A stretch of 58,246 bases of DNA from Clostridia bacterium (GTDB taxonomy: Bacteria > Bacillota > DSM-521 > Neomoorellales > SLTJ01), in assembly GCA_004347685.1 (NCBI GenBank), contig SLTJ01000033.1:77527-135772 (forward strand). Reading direction: 5' to 3'. Numbering within the stretch: the first letter of the stretch is position 1; every line of letters begins with the position of its first letter. A model generated the notes under the pieces. It saw only the letters and a program-made list of their open reading frames with translations, did not search any database and was not told the origin of the DNA. Below are positions 1 through 8,596 of this stretch, one piece after another. A program made the translations under genes and the position numbers.

Positions 1-1
1 C

Positions 2-1318
2 GGGGCGCCACGGGAGGTAGACCCCCTGCCCTTCCACGGGATGTCGAGCTACCCTTACCCCGAGAATGAAAAATACCCTGACGACCAAGCCCACCAAGAG
101 TACCAGCGGGAATGGAACACGCGGGTTTTCGCGCCTGCCGGGGATGGCCAGGCTGAAAACGGGGGCAAGGCTTTATCTGTTTTGCAGAACGCACTTGATT
201 GGATAAAAGGCGCCTTGGGAAAGATGCGGGGAACAGTCATACGGCCGTATTCCCTGGCGGAAAAACTAATCCAGTGGCTGGAAGCAACTGCTTTCTCAGG
301 CAGGCAAAATGGAGCAGCGGAGGCAAAGCCTGTCCAGTTAACTCTGAGGAGGGCTGATTCGGGTGCTGCCCCAGAGAAGCAAGGAGTCCATTATTCGTTA
401 AACACTAACTACGCCGGGCTGGTAGTAACAAAGAATAATTCGAGCTACGCCTACGGGTTGAATTCCAGCGGCTCTGACACCTGGAAATCAAGCAGCATGC
501 CTACCCCCAGTTCGCCTGGAATCCAGGCCACCGTTGCTGAAAAAGCTTATGCAACGAATCAGGACAGTAGTTGGTGGACTACCAGCCTGGTATCTGGAGA
601 CGGTCAGTATAACTACCAGATGTACCGTTTTACAGTGGCGGAAAAAGCGGCCGACATTGATAAAATAATCGTTAGGTGGACGGGTTACGGCGAGCCGACA
701 ACCGGCTATGACGTGGAACTTTTCTGGTGGGATTTTTCGGCTTCTTCCTGGACGCCGCTCATGACTCAACATGCTTCCACGGATACGGCGTTCCAAGACG
801 TGACCAGGATAGATCAAACCGAGTTTTGCACGCGCTGCCATGACAATAGTCCTCCGTCAGGAGTTACCATGGGGACGGTCATGCAGATTTCCCCGGCATA
901 CGGTACGGACAGGCACGGCAGCGGGTCTGGTCCCGAAGGGTACAGTAACGGATCTCTTGTTAATTACAACTTCCGGGGCATGCCCCGGTTGTCGTGCAAC
1001 GAGTGCCATGACGAGCATGGCTCCGGAAACGTCTATCATTTGAGAGAGACGGTCAATGGTAAAACGGGGATCACTATTACAGATATCAATAACAATGCAA
1101 GCTTCACGAACTTCTGCACCGGTTGCCATAACGGTAATGGCAACAACTTCCATGCCGGATGCTTAAGCTGCCATTACGAGGGGCATAGCGGTGAGCCTCT
1201 CGGGCCTGACTTTGGCCGGGCCTGCGTGAGTTGCCACAAACACGGGTCGTATTTTGTGCACTATGAGGGTAACTGGTGCCACGGTTGCGCTCCCAGCGGC
1301 GGAATCGGCGCCTTCTAG
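2..1318 (+). CDS. Multihaem c-type cytochrome, 5' end outside window
   Basis: The reading frame is open to the left edge, so the gene starts outside the window; the first Met inside is at 41. Five CxxCH haem-binding motifs lie in the C-terminal third: CTRCH at 827, CNECH at 995, CTGCH at 1115, CLSCH at 1160 and CVSCH at 1223. A sixth CxxC (CHGC, near the C terminus) is followed by Ala, not His, so it probably binds no haem. The part before the haems is rich in Ser, Thr, Tyr and Trp, as in exported beta-rich domains. Such proteins act outside the membrane in electron transfer to metals or other extracellular acceptors; the partner is unknown. Any signal peptide would be outside the window. The stop codon directly abuts the stop of the convergent glgA with no base between them. 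Confidence 0.85.
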   Translation, partial: GAPREVDPLPFHGMSSYPYPENEKYPDDQAHQEYQREWNTRVFAPAGDGQAENGGKALSVLQNALDWIKGALGKMRGTVIRPYSLAEKLIQWLEATAFSGRQNGAAEAKPVQLTLRRADSGAAPEKQGVHYSLNTNYAGLVVTKNNSSYAYGLNSSGSDTWKSSSMPTPSSPGIQATVAEKAYATNQDSSWWTTSLVSGDGQYNYQMYRFTVAEKAADIDKIIVRWTGYGEPTTGYDVELFWWDFSASSWTPLMTQHASTDTAFQDVTRIDQTEFCTRCHDNSPPSGVTMGTVMQISPAYGTDRHGSGSGPEGYSNGSLVNYNFRGMPRLSCNECHDEHGSGNVYHLRETVNGKTGITITDINNNASFTNFCTGCHNGNGNNFHAGCLSCHYEGHSGEPLGPDFGRACVSCHKHGSYFVHYEGNWCHGCAPSGGIGAF

Positions 1319-2776
1319 CTAAGCGGCTGCTATCCTTTCGCGGATCGCTTCGTAATAGATTTCTTCATAATGCCGGGCCGATTCTTCCCAGGAAAAATCC
1401 GTCCGCATCCCGCGTTTCATCAACTGTTGCCATGCATCCGGTTCCTGCCGGAACAGTTGGAGCGCTCTTTGCAATGTATCCCAAAGAGCCTGCGGGGTGT
1501 AGGGGACAAAAGAGAACCCATTTCCATGTTCTTTATCCCGGTGGTAATCAATAACCGTGTCTTCCAGTCCCCCGGTGGCCCGGACTACCGGTACGGTACC
1601 GTAACGCATGGCGATCATTTGGCCCAGGCCGCAGGGTTCGAAGCGGGAGGGCATGAGGAAAATGTCGGCTCCGGCATAGATGTGCTGGGCCAGGACCGGG
1701 TCAAAGCCGATGCGCACCCCGACCCGATCTCGGTACCTGAGCTTCAGGCGGGAAAAGAGCTGGCGGTAATAATCGTCCCCGGCCCCCAGGAGGACGAGCT
1801 GCACGTCCTGCTGCATCAACTGGTCCATGATGCCGGCCACCAGGTCGAGGCCCTTCTGGTTCACCAGGCGGGAAATAATGCCGATTACCGGGTTCCCTGT
1901 GGGGGAGAGATCCATTTCCTCCTGCAGGGCCTTTTTGTTTTGCTGCTTTAGTTCCAGCCTCTCCACATCGTACTGCACCGGAATGCGGGTGTCGGTGGCC
2001 GGGTTGAACTCATCGTAATCAATGCCGTTCAGGATGCCGCGGAGTACGTCGGCGCGTTTTCGCAACAGTCCGTCCAACCCCTCGCCCATGTCCGGGGTCT
2101 GGATTTCCAGGGCGTATTTCTTACTCACCGTATTGAGAATGTCGGCGTAGAGCAGGCCAGCTTTGAGGAAATTCACTTTGCCGTAGTACTCCAGTTCCTC
2201 CGGGGTGAAGAATTCATGGCCCAGCCCCATTTTGCGCAGAATGTCTTGGGGGAAAAGCCCCTGGTACTGGAGGTTGTGGATGGTAAAGACGGTAGCCATC
2301 CGCTGGTAAAAGGGCTCGTCAGCATACTTGACCTTGAGGAAAAGCGGGATTAGGGCTGTCTGCCAGTCGTTGCAGTGGATAATGTCGGGCCTGAAGGCGA
2401 TCTTGGGCAGCATGGCCAGGACAGCCTTGGCGAAAAAGTGGAACCTCTGCCCTTCGTCAGGATAGCCGTAAAGGTTGTCGCGGTAGAAATAGCGGTAGTT
2501 ATCTACGAAATAGACGGGCAGGGAACGCTCCCCGGCGGGCAAATAGCCGCCCCGGACAATGGCCGTTTCCAGGTGCCCGTCCATCTCTACCGGCAGATCG
2601 GCCAGGTATTCCGTACCCTTGATGAATTTATACCTGGGCAGGGCCAGGCGCACGTCGTGACCGTAGGCCGCCAGGGCCTTGGGCAACGATCCGGTTACGT
2701 CGGCCAGGCCCCCGGTTTTGGCAAAGGGAGCGATTTCGGAGGAAACTACCAGGACGTTGAGACGATCCCCGGGCAT
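1319..2776 (-). CDS. glgA: Glycogen synthase (ADP-glucose type, GT5)
   Basis: Transfers glucose from ADP-glucose to the growing alpha-1,4-glucan chain in the cytoplasm. The N-terminal KTGGLADV glucosyl-nucleotide loop starts at about residue 20, and the C-terminal lobe has SRFEPCGLGQ followed by TGGLEDTV, the usual GT5 acceptor and donor motifs. The length (485 aa) is normal. The start chosen is the ATG at 2776, because AGGAG (complement of 2785-2789) sits 8 bases upstream; the frame could also start at GTG 2785 or ATG 2782, both too close to that site. It lies 5 bp after galT on the same strand and is probably cotranscribed with it. Identity is certain at the family level. Confidence 0.96.
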   Translation of the reverse strand: MPGDRLNVLVVSSEIAPFAKTGGLADVTGSLPKALAAYGHDVRLALPRYKFIKGTEYLADLPVEMDGHLETAIVRGGYLPAGERSLPVYFVDNYRYFYRDNLYGYPDEGQRFHFFAKAVLAMLPKIAFRPDIIHCNDWQTALIPLFLKVKYADEPFYQRMATVFTIHNLQYQGLFPQDILRKMGLGHEFFTPEELEYYGKVNFLKAGLLYADILNTVSKKYALEIQTPDMGEGLDGLLRKRADVLRGILNGIDYDEFNPATDTRIPVQYDVERLELKQQNKKALQEEMDLSPTGNPVIGIISRLVNQKGLDLVAGIMDQLMQQDVQLVLLGAGDDYYRQLFSRLKLRYRDRVGVRIGFDPVLAQHIYAGADIFLMPSRFEPCGLGQMIAMRYGTVPVVRATGGLEDTVIDYHRDKEHGNGFSFVPYTPQALWDTLQRALQLFRQEPDAWQQLMKRGMRTDFSWEESARHYEEIYYEAIRERIAAA

Positions 2777-2781
2777 AGGCA

Positions 2782-3822
2782 TCACTCCTGTTGGTTTGGA
2801 TTCAGTTCAGGGTTCTTGCGCAAGTAGCGGCTCGCTTCCTCAGGCGGCGTGGGGTTGATAAACATGCCTGTACCCCATTCAAAGCCGGCCATGGTAGTCA
2901 GGCGGGGCAGTATCTCCAGGTGCCAGTGGTAACTCTGCTCATAACCTTCCCCTTGGTAAGGGAGGGTATGCAGCACGGCGTTATACGGCGGGTCGCCGGC
3001 CGTGAAGGCCAGGCTGCGTAAGACCTTCCGCAATATCCCGGCCAGCTCCTGGATTTGGCTCAGGGTGATTTCGGCAAAGTCAGCTTGGTGCTGCCGGGGC
3101 AGGATCCAGATTTCCATGGGGAAACGTGAAGCGTAGGGGCAGAAGGCCAGAAAATCATCGCTTAACGATACCAGGCGACTTTCCTCCCGGATTTCGGCTG
3201 CGGCCAGGGTGCAGTACAGGCAGGACTTGTGTTCCCGGTAATAACCGGCGGCCCCGTCCAGCTCCTCCATTACTTTGGCCGGGATCATGGGCGTGGCGAT
3301 AAGCTGGCTGTGGGGGTGGGCCCGGGAGGCCCCGGCCGCGCTGCCGTGGTTAACGAAGATTTGGGCGTAAGCCAGCCGGTTGTCATTTCGCAAATCCCGG
3401 TAACGTTCGGCCCAGGCCTGCAGGGCCAGGGTGGCCTGGTCCAGGCCGTAGTCGGCCCATGAGTCGTGGTGCTCCGGGCTTTCGACGATAACCTCGTGTA
3501 CCCCGGCCCCCGTCTGGGCAGTGTAGAGGGAAGGTGCGGGAGTGTGGCTCTCCACGTCCTCCTCGGTACTCAGGGCCGGGAACTTGTTGGGGATGACGCG
3601 CACCAGCCATCCCGGGGTATCGCGCTCCCCTTGCTCCCGGTAAGCCAGGACTTCGGGCGGAGTTTGCTGCTCGTGCCCAGGGCAGAAGGGGCAGTTATCC
3701 GGGCGATCCTTGGCCTCTCCATTGGCCTCCTTCGGCGGGGCAAAGTCGGAAGGGCGTTTGCTCCTTTCGGTGGCAATGATCACCCAGGTATTGGTTATCG
3801 AGTCCCGGCGTAGTTCGGGCAA
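2782..3822 (-). CDS. galT: Galactose-1-phosphate uridylyltransferase
   Basis: HIT-superfamily nucleotidyltransferase that exchanges UMP between UDP-glucose and galactose-1-phosphate. It has the first zinc-ligand pair CPFC (Cys44, Cys47), the catalytic HPH triad at residues 169-171 within SRAHPHSQL, and a C-terminal HWHLEILPR segment. At 346 aa it is full length. The start is TTG at 3822 with AAGGAG (complement of 3831-3836) 8 bases upstream. No galK or galE is nearby; in glycogen clusters of Clostridia such proteins may act on other hexose-1-phosphates, for example with ADP-sugars, so the exact substrate is open. Confidence 0.93.
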   Translation of the reverse strand: MPELRRDSITNTWVIIATERSKRPSDFAPPKEANGEAKDRPDNCPFCPGHEQQTPPEVLAYREQGERDTPGWLVRVIPNKFPALSTEEDVESHTPAPSLYTAQTGAGVHEVIVESPEHHDSWADYGLDQATLALQAWAERYRDLRNDNRLAYAQIFVNHGSAAGASRAHPHSQLIATPMIPAKVMEELDGAAGYYREHKSCLYCTLAAAEIREESRLVSLSDDFLAFCPYASRFPMEIWILPRQHQADFAEITLSQIQELAGILRKVLRSLAFTAGDPPYNAVLHTLPYQGEGYEQSYHWHLEILPRLTTMAGFEWGTGMFINPTPPEEASRYLRKNPELNPNQQE

Positions 3823-4051
3823 TTTGCTCTCTCCTTAGTTCGTTCTTCCCCATCTTATGCTCCCCGGGGTTTGTCCGATTAAGACCAAGTTTGGCAATGC
3901 TGGAGACTTCCTGACCGGCCGGGGACCTTATCTTCGCCTGAGCTTAACTTGGCCATTTTCCGCCCGGGTTATTCCGGCCCTGGCGGAGCATAAAAGTGGG
4001 TCTGGAGACGTAAAATACAGGCGTATTCAACCACAAAGGCAGGAGAGAGCG

Positions 4052-5344
4052 ATGGCCATGAAGGTACTTATGCTGTCCTGGGAATATCCTCCGGCCAGTG
4101 TGGGGGGGCTGGCGCGGCACGTGGAAGAACTGGCCGCAGCTTTGACGGACATGGCTGAGGTTCATGTCTTGACCCGGGGGGGTCCTAGTGCCCCGGGCCC
4201 AGAAGACAGTGTCCTGGTACACCGGGTAGAGCCTTACTCCCTTAACCCCGCTGATTTCCTCGGATGGGTTTTTCAGTTAAACATGGCTTTGCTGGAACAG
4301 GGGATCCGGCTCTATCAGCATTACGGGCCCTTTGACATCCTTCACGCTCACGACTGGTTAGTGGCCTTTGCGGCCCGGGCGCTGAAACATGCCTATCTTG
4401 TGCCCCTGGTGGCTACCATTCACGCCACCGAAGCCGGCCGTAACCAGGGACTGCATAACGACACCCAGCGGTACATTTCGAGCGTGGAATGGTGGCTTGC
4501 TTATGAGGCCTGGCGGGTCATTGTCTGCAGCCAGCACATGCGCCAAGAAGTCCGGCGGTTTTTCCAAGTGCCGGACGACAAGCTGGAAGTTGTGCCCAAT
4601 GGCGTAAGGCCGGAAAGATTTCAGGTACGGCCCGACCTTAACCTGCGGTTACAATATGCTGCTCCCGGGGAGAAAATCATCTTTTTTGTCGGCCGCCTGG
4701 TGCCGGAAAAAGGCGTGCAGGTTCTGATCCAGGCCATGCCGGCCGTTTTGCGGAACTGTCCGGAAGCTAAACTGATCGTGGCCGGCCAGGGGCCCATGGA
4801 AGGGGAACTCAAGTACCTGGCCCAGAACCTCGGCCTGGGGCCTAAAGTCTATTTTACCGGGTACCTGGACGATGCGCGGCGCAACGCTCTTTACGCCGTG
4901 GCCGACGTGGCGGTCTTCCCCAGCCTCTACGAGCCTTTTGGTATTGTGGCCCTGGAAGCCATGGCGGCAGGTACGCCGGTGGTGGTCGCCGATACCGGCG
5001 GGTTAGGCGAGGTAGTAACGCATGGAGAAAGCGGGTTAAAGGCCTTTGCCGGCAGCGCTGCTTCCTTGGCGGAAAACATTTTTCGTGTTCTGCGGGAGCA
5101 GGGCCTGGCTGACTACTTGCGGCAGGAGGCGGCCCGCTGCATTGCCTCCAGGTTTAACTGGCCGAGAATTGCCCAGCACACATATAAGGTTTACCAGCGA
5201 GTGGTCGGCGAGGCCGGACAGGTAGACTGGGGCCGGAGGGAAGAAGATGAAGCCGGGAAGCGCCCGCACCAGCCGTATAGCCTGCTGGAATACCGGCGAC
5301 AGAAACAGGAAAAAGGCGCGGGCACGGCGGCAACAAGGGGGTAA
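4052..5344 (+). CDS. GT4-family glycosyltransferase, glycogen/starch synthase-like
   Basis: A 430-aa GT-B fold enzyme. The N terminus has the glycine-rich acceptor loop (SWEYPPASVGGLARH), a HAHDWLVA segment follows, and the C-terminal lobe has the retaining GT4 signature E-x7-E in YEPFGIVALEAMAAG followed by DTGGLGEVV. It probably makes or extends an alpha-glucan. The frame is open from 3857, but the ATG at 4052 is preferred because AGGAGAG lies just upstream and the protein then begins with the family-typical MAMKVLMLSWE. It is divergent from galT and followed 6 bp later by the nucleotidyltransferase gene, likely one operon. Confidence 0.9.
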   Translation: MAMKVLMLSWEYPPASVGGLARHVEELAAALTDMAEVHVLTRGGPSAPGPEDSVLVHRVEPYSLNPADFLGWVFQLNMALLEQGIRLYQHYGPFDILHAHDWLVAFAARALKHAYLVPLVATIHATEAGRNQGLHNDTQRYISSVEWWLAYEAWRVIVCSQHMRQEVRRFFQVPDDKLEVVPNGVRPERFQVRPDLNLRLQYAAPGEKIIFFVGRLVPEKGVQVLIQAMPAVLRNCPEAKLIVAGQGPMEGELKYLAQNLGLGPKVYFTGYLDDARRNALYAVADVAVFPSLYEPFGIVALEAMAAGTPVVVADTGGLGEVVTHGESGLKAFAGSAASLAENIFRVLREQGLADYLRQEAARCIASRFNWPRIAQHTYKVYQRVVGEAGQVDWGRREEDEAGKRPHQPYSLLEYRRQKQEKGAGTAATRG

Positions 5345-5350
5345 ACGCTG

Positions 5351-7762
5351 ATGAAAGCGGTGATCATGGCCGGGGGCGAAGGCACGCGCCTGCGGCCACT
5401 TACCTGCACCCGGCCCAAACCCATGGTTTCCGTCCTGGATCAGCCGGTCATGGCCTATGCGATAGAATTACTTAGAAGATACGGTATCAGCGATATCGCC
5501 GTTACCCTGCAGTACCTGCCCGAAGCCATCAGCAATTATTTCGGCGACGGGAGCGCATGGGGCGTCCGGCTGCGTTATTTCGTGGAAGAAAGCCCCCTGG
5601 GCACTGCTGGAAGTGTGAAGAACGCAAGCCAGTTTCTCGACGAGCCTTTTTTGGTGATCAGCGGCGACGCCCTTACAGATTTTGACCTCGGGAAGGCCGT
5701 TAGCCTGCACCAGGACAAGAGTGCCTTGGCTACCATGGTCCTCACCAGCGTGCCCAACCCGTTGGAATACGGAGTGGTGATCATCAGCCCGGAGGATGGC
5801 CGGGTACGGCGATTTTTGGAGAAGCCGGCCTGGAGCGAGGTCTTCAGCGACCTGGTAAATACCGGCATCTATCTCCTTCAACCGGAGATCCTGGATTTTA
5901 TCCCGGACGGCCAGTCCTTTGACTTCAGCAAGAATCTCTTCCCCGTACTTTTGGACAAGGGGCTGCCGCTCTACGGCCTGGCCCTAGACGGATACTGGTG
6001 CGATATCGGCCACCTCGGCCAATATATGCAGGCCCATTACGATTTCTTGGCCGGGAAGGTTAATCTCCCTATCCCGGGTCAGGAAGTCGCAAGAGGGGTC
6101 TGGATGGCGGCAGGGGCCAGCGCTGATCCGGAGGCACAGCTCGAGCCGCCCGTGTACCTGGGCCGTAACAGCCACGTGGGGGCCGGGGCCGTGGTGGGGC
6201 CCCTCACTACCTTGGGGGCCGGCTGTACTGTTGAAAGCATGGCCAGCGTCCGGCGCAGCCTTCTGGGCTCCATGACCCACGTGGGAGAACGGGCGCAACT
6301 TCGGGGGGTGGTGGTGGGGGAAGGGACCCGGGTGGGTGACCGGGTGGAAGCCTTTGAACAGGCCACCATTGGTGACAGGTGCGTGGTGGGCTCGGGCAGC
6401 GAGATCGCGCCGGCAGTGAAGATCTGGCCGGAAAAGCAGATTGAGGCCGGCAGCAGGGTCCGTAGCAACCTTGTGTGGGGAAACGGGTGCAGCCGCACGC
6501 TATTTGTCGGGCGAGGCATAACCGGGCAGGCGGCCTTGGACCTGACCCCCGAACTGGTCTTACAGGTGGTGGCGGCCTACGGGTCGCATCTCAAGCGCGG
6601 TGACCGGGTGGTCGTCAGTTGCTGTAGCCGGCCGGCAGCCGCCATGCTTAAAGAGGCGGCTACCGTGGGCCTCCAGAGTACCGGGATAAAGGTGACCGAC
6701 CTGGGCATGGTGCCTGCCAGCCTGCACCGACACGCGGTTCGTTACCTGGAGGCAGACGGAGGTGTCCATGTTGGTTACGCTCCGCAGAATGAAACGGCAT
6801 TGTGGTTCCAGCTTACCGATAGCCGGGGCATAGATCTGGCCGCCTCCGAGCAGCGCCAGGTAGAGAATATCTTCTCCCGGGGCGAAGCGCGCCGGGCCGC
6901 CGCCGGGGAGATTGAGCCGGCACATGTGGCCGCTGTGGCCGATGTTATTTCTTCTTATCGTGAGTTCCTCTCGGCCGCGCCTGACCATATCCGGCCCGGG
7001 GAATACCAGGTGCTGCTTTCTTCACCGGCGGAAGAAGTACGGGCATTGGCAGCCGCAGTCTTGCCCGCGGGTGTAGCCATGAACGGTGACGCGTGGCTGC
7101 ACCCGGAAGCCCATGGCTCCAAGGTTGGAGCTTACCTGGACGCTAACGGCGAGGTGCTCTGGCTGGCCCTGGCGCCCGGACAGGTTCTCGATCCCCGCGA
7201 CGTTTTTATTTTGGCGGCAGTGGCCGGCTGGGAGACCTTCCCCGACAGCCGCCTGCTGGCGGCCCCGGTATCAGCGTCCCAGGCCCTGGAACAACTGGCT
7301 GGCCGTTATGGAGCCAAGGTGCACCGGACGAAAGAAGATCCCCGGGCCGTGGCCGATGTCGCCTGGAAGCAGGGCTGCCATTGGCAGGTATATTCTGTTT
7401 TTGATGGCCTTTATACCTTGGAGTTGATTATTGGCCTGGCGGCCCGACAGGGCCGGCCGCTGGATCAAATCGTCAGGGATATACCCAGGTTACCGCTGGT
7501 GCTTCGGGAAACCTCGTGTCCCTGGGAAGCGAAAGGGCAGGTAATGCGCCGGCTGGCAGAGGCAATTGGTGGCCACCCAGCCGAGATGCTAGATGGGATA
7601 AAAGTATATCACCCGCAGGGGTGGGTATTGATCCTGCCCCACGCCCAGAACCCGGCCTATCAGATTTATGCCGAAAGCTTTTCCCAGGAAGCGGCCGAGG
7701 AACTGACCGGCTTTTACGAGGCCAGGTTGCGGCAGATAATCAATGAAGTATCTCAGGCTTAA
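5351..7762 (+). CDS. Sugar-1-phosphate nucleotidyltransferase fused to phosphomannomutase-like domain
   Basis: A three-part 803-aa protein. Residues 1-235 are an NTP-transferase domain with the signature GGEGTRLRPLT at 8-18; about 250-370 is a left-handed beta-helix with hexapeptide-like repeats; about 380-800 resembles phosphomannomutase/phosphoglucomutase. It should make an NDP-hexose for polysaccharide synthesis. The mutase half lacks the usual phosphoserine loop: where TASHNP is expected, around residue 475, it reads GYAPQNET, and the metal loop DGDxDR is not recognisable. That domain is therefore probably regulatory or binding only. This architecture is known in Firmicutes and cyanobacteria, often labelled mannose-1-phosphate guanylyltransferase; the sugar and nucleotide cannot be told from sequence. 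Confidence 0.88.
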   Translation: MKAVIMAGGEGTRLRPLTCTRPKPMVSVLDQPVMAYAIELLRRYGISDIAVTLQYLPEAISNYFGDGSAWGVRLRYFVEESPLGTAGSVKNASQFLDEPFLVISGDALTDFDLGKAVSLHQDKSALATMVLTSVPNPLEYGVVIISPEDGRVRRFLEKPAWSEVFSDLVNTGIYLLQPEILDFIPDGQSFDFSKNLFPVLLDKGLPLYGLALDGYWCDIGHLGQYMQAHYDFLAGKVNLPIPGQEVARGVWMAAGASADPEAQLEPPVYLGRNSHVGAGAVVGPLTTLGAGCTVESMASVRRSLLGSMTHVGERAQLRGVVVGEGTRVGDRVEAFEQATIGDRCVVGSGSEIAPAVKIWPEKQIEAGSRVRSNLVWGNGCSRTLFVGRGITGQAALDLTPELVLQVVAAYGSHLKRGDRVVVSCCSRPAAAMLKEAATVGLQSTGIKVTDLGMVPASLHRHAVRYLEADGGVHVGYAPQNETALWFQLTDSRGIDLAASEQRQVENIFSRGEARRAAAGEIEPAHVAAVADVISSYREFLSAAPDHIRPGEYQVLLSSPAEEVRALAAAVLPAGVAMNGDAWLHPEAHGSKVGAYLDANGEVLWLALAPGQVLDPRDVFILAAVAGWETFPDSRLLAAPVSASQALEQLAGRYGAKVHRTKEDPRAVADVAWKQGCHWQVYSVFDGLYTLELIIGLAARQGRPLDQIVRDIPRLPLVLRETSCPWEAKGQVMRRLAEAIGGHPAEMLDGIKVYHPQGWVLILPHAQNPAYQIYAESFSQEAAEELTGFYEARLRQIINEVSQA

Positions 7763-7768
7763 CCGGTC

Positions 7769-8455
7769 TTAACCGGCCGGAGGTTTGTTAATCGTTACCA
7801 GCCCTAGCTCCTGGAGCACCTCAACGCCCGAGGGCAGAGGGTCCTCCCAGAGCCACTCGATTTTCAGCCATAACCCGGAAATGACCTGGGAACGGTAGGT
7901 CCCTGCCGCCCCGGCCATGGCCAGGCGGTAACGCCCCTTTTCGTCCAGATGGTAGAACTCGGCCTGTTGGCGGTCCGGGTCAATCAGCCAGTATTCCTGC
8001 ACCCCGGCCGTTTCGTATTCCACAAATTTTTCCCCCCGGTCCCGGCTGATGCTTTCCGGTGAAGTTATCTCCACTACCAGGTCCGGAGCCCCGGGAAAAT
8101 AGAGACGCTGCATTTCCGCCAGCCTGTCTTGCTTGATAAAGACGACATCCGGTTCTCGCCCCCGGTCAGGTACGGGCAGGCGGACAAGGAAGGGGGCAGT
8201 TACCACCATTCCCAGTTTTCGTAACAACGCATAGTCCCTAAGCACATCAACCAGGAAGGCGGCTATCTTAGCGTGCCTGGTGGCTGCCGGACTCATATAT
8301 ATTACTTCCCCCTCCACCCATTCCGCCCAGGTATCTTCATCGCCCATTGCTAAGAACTCTGCAAAACTAACCTTGCGAGCCGGAGCCGGCTGGGAATCAG
8401 GCCTGTATTGGGCGGCGGTTTCCCTGATTTGCTTGTCTTCAGGTAAGATGGACAC
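7769..8455 (-). CDS. Uma2-family (DUF820) putative endonuclease
   Basis: Has the PD-(D/E)XK-like core of Uma2 proteins: PDLVVEITSPES, then EYETAGVQEYWLIDP. The family is common and multicopy in cyanobacteria and thermophilic Firmicutes; its biological role is unknown. The frame starts at GTG 8464, but a GTG at 8455 is better placed behind GAGGTG (complement of 8463-8468), giving 228 aa. It is convergent with the nucleotidyltransferase gene, with only 6 bp between the stops, and shows no functional link to the glycogen genes. Confidence 0.85.
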   Translation of the reverse strand: MSILPEDKQIRETAAQYRPDSQPAPARKVSFAEFLAMGDEDTWAEWVEGEVIYMSPAATRHAKIAAFLVDVLRDYALLRKLGMVVTAPFLVRLPVPDRGREPDVVFIKQDRLAEMQRLYFPGAPDLVVEITSPESISRDRGEKFVEYETAGVQEYWLIDPDRQQAEFYHLDEKGRYRLAMAGAAGTYRSQVISGLWLKIEWLWEDPLPSGVEVLQELGLVTINKPPAG

Positions 8456-8596
8456 CGGAATCACCTCGGCTTTCTGGCTCCACGCTTACATTCCCTTAAA
8501 CCAGCTTAAACCAGGCCCGGCCCTTTGTCAACAGCCAGATTTGCTAGCGGCTGCCAACCTCTAGCCGGCGACCCGGCCTCCATCGTGGTCCTGGTT

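Noticed and set aside
7745-7790. Repeated CTTAACCGG near the convergent ends
   Set aside because: Only two copies of 9 bases overlapping a stop codon; too short to interpret.
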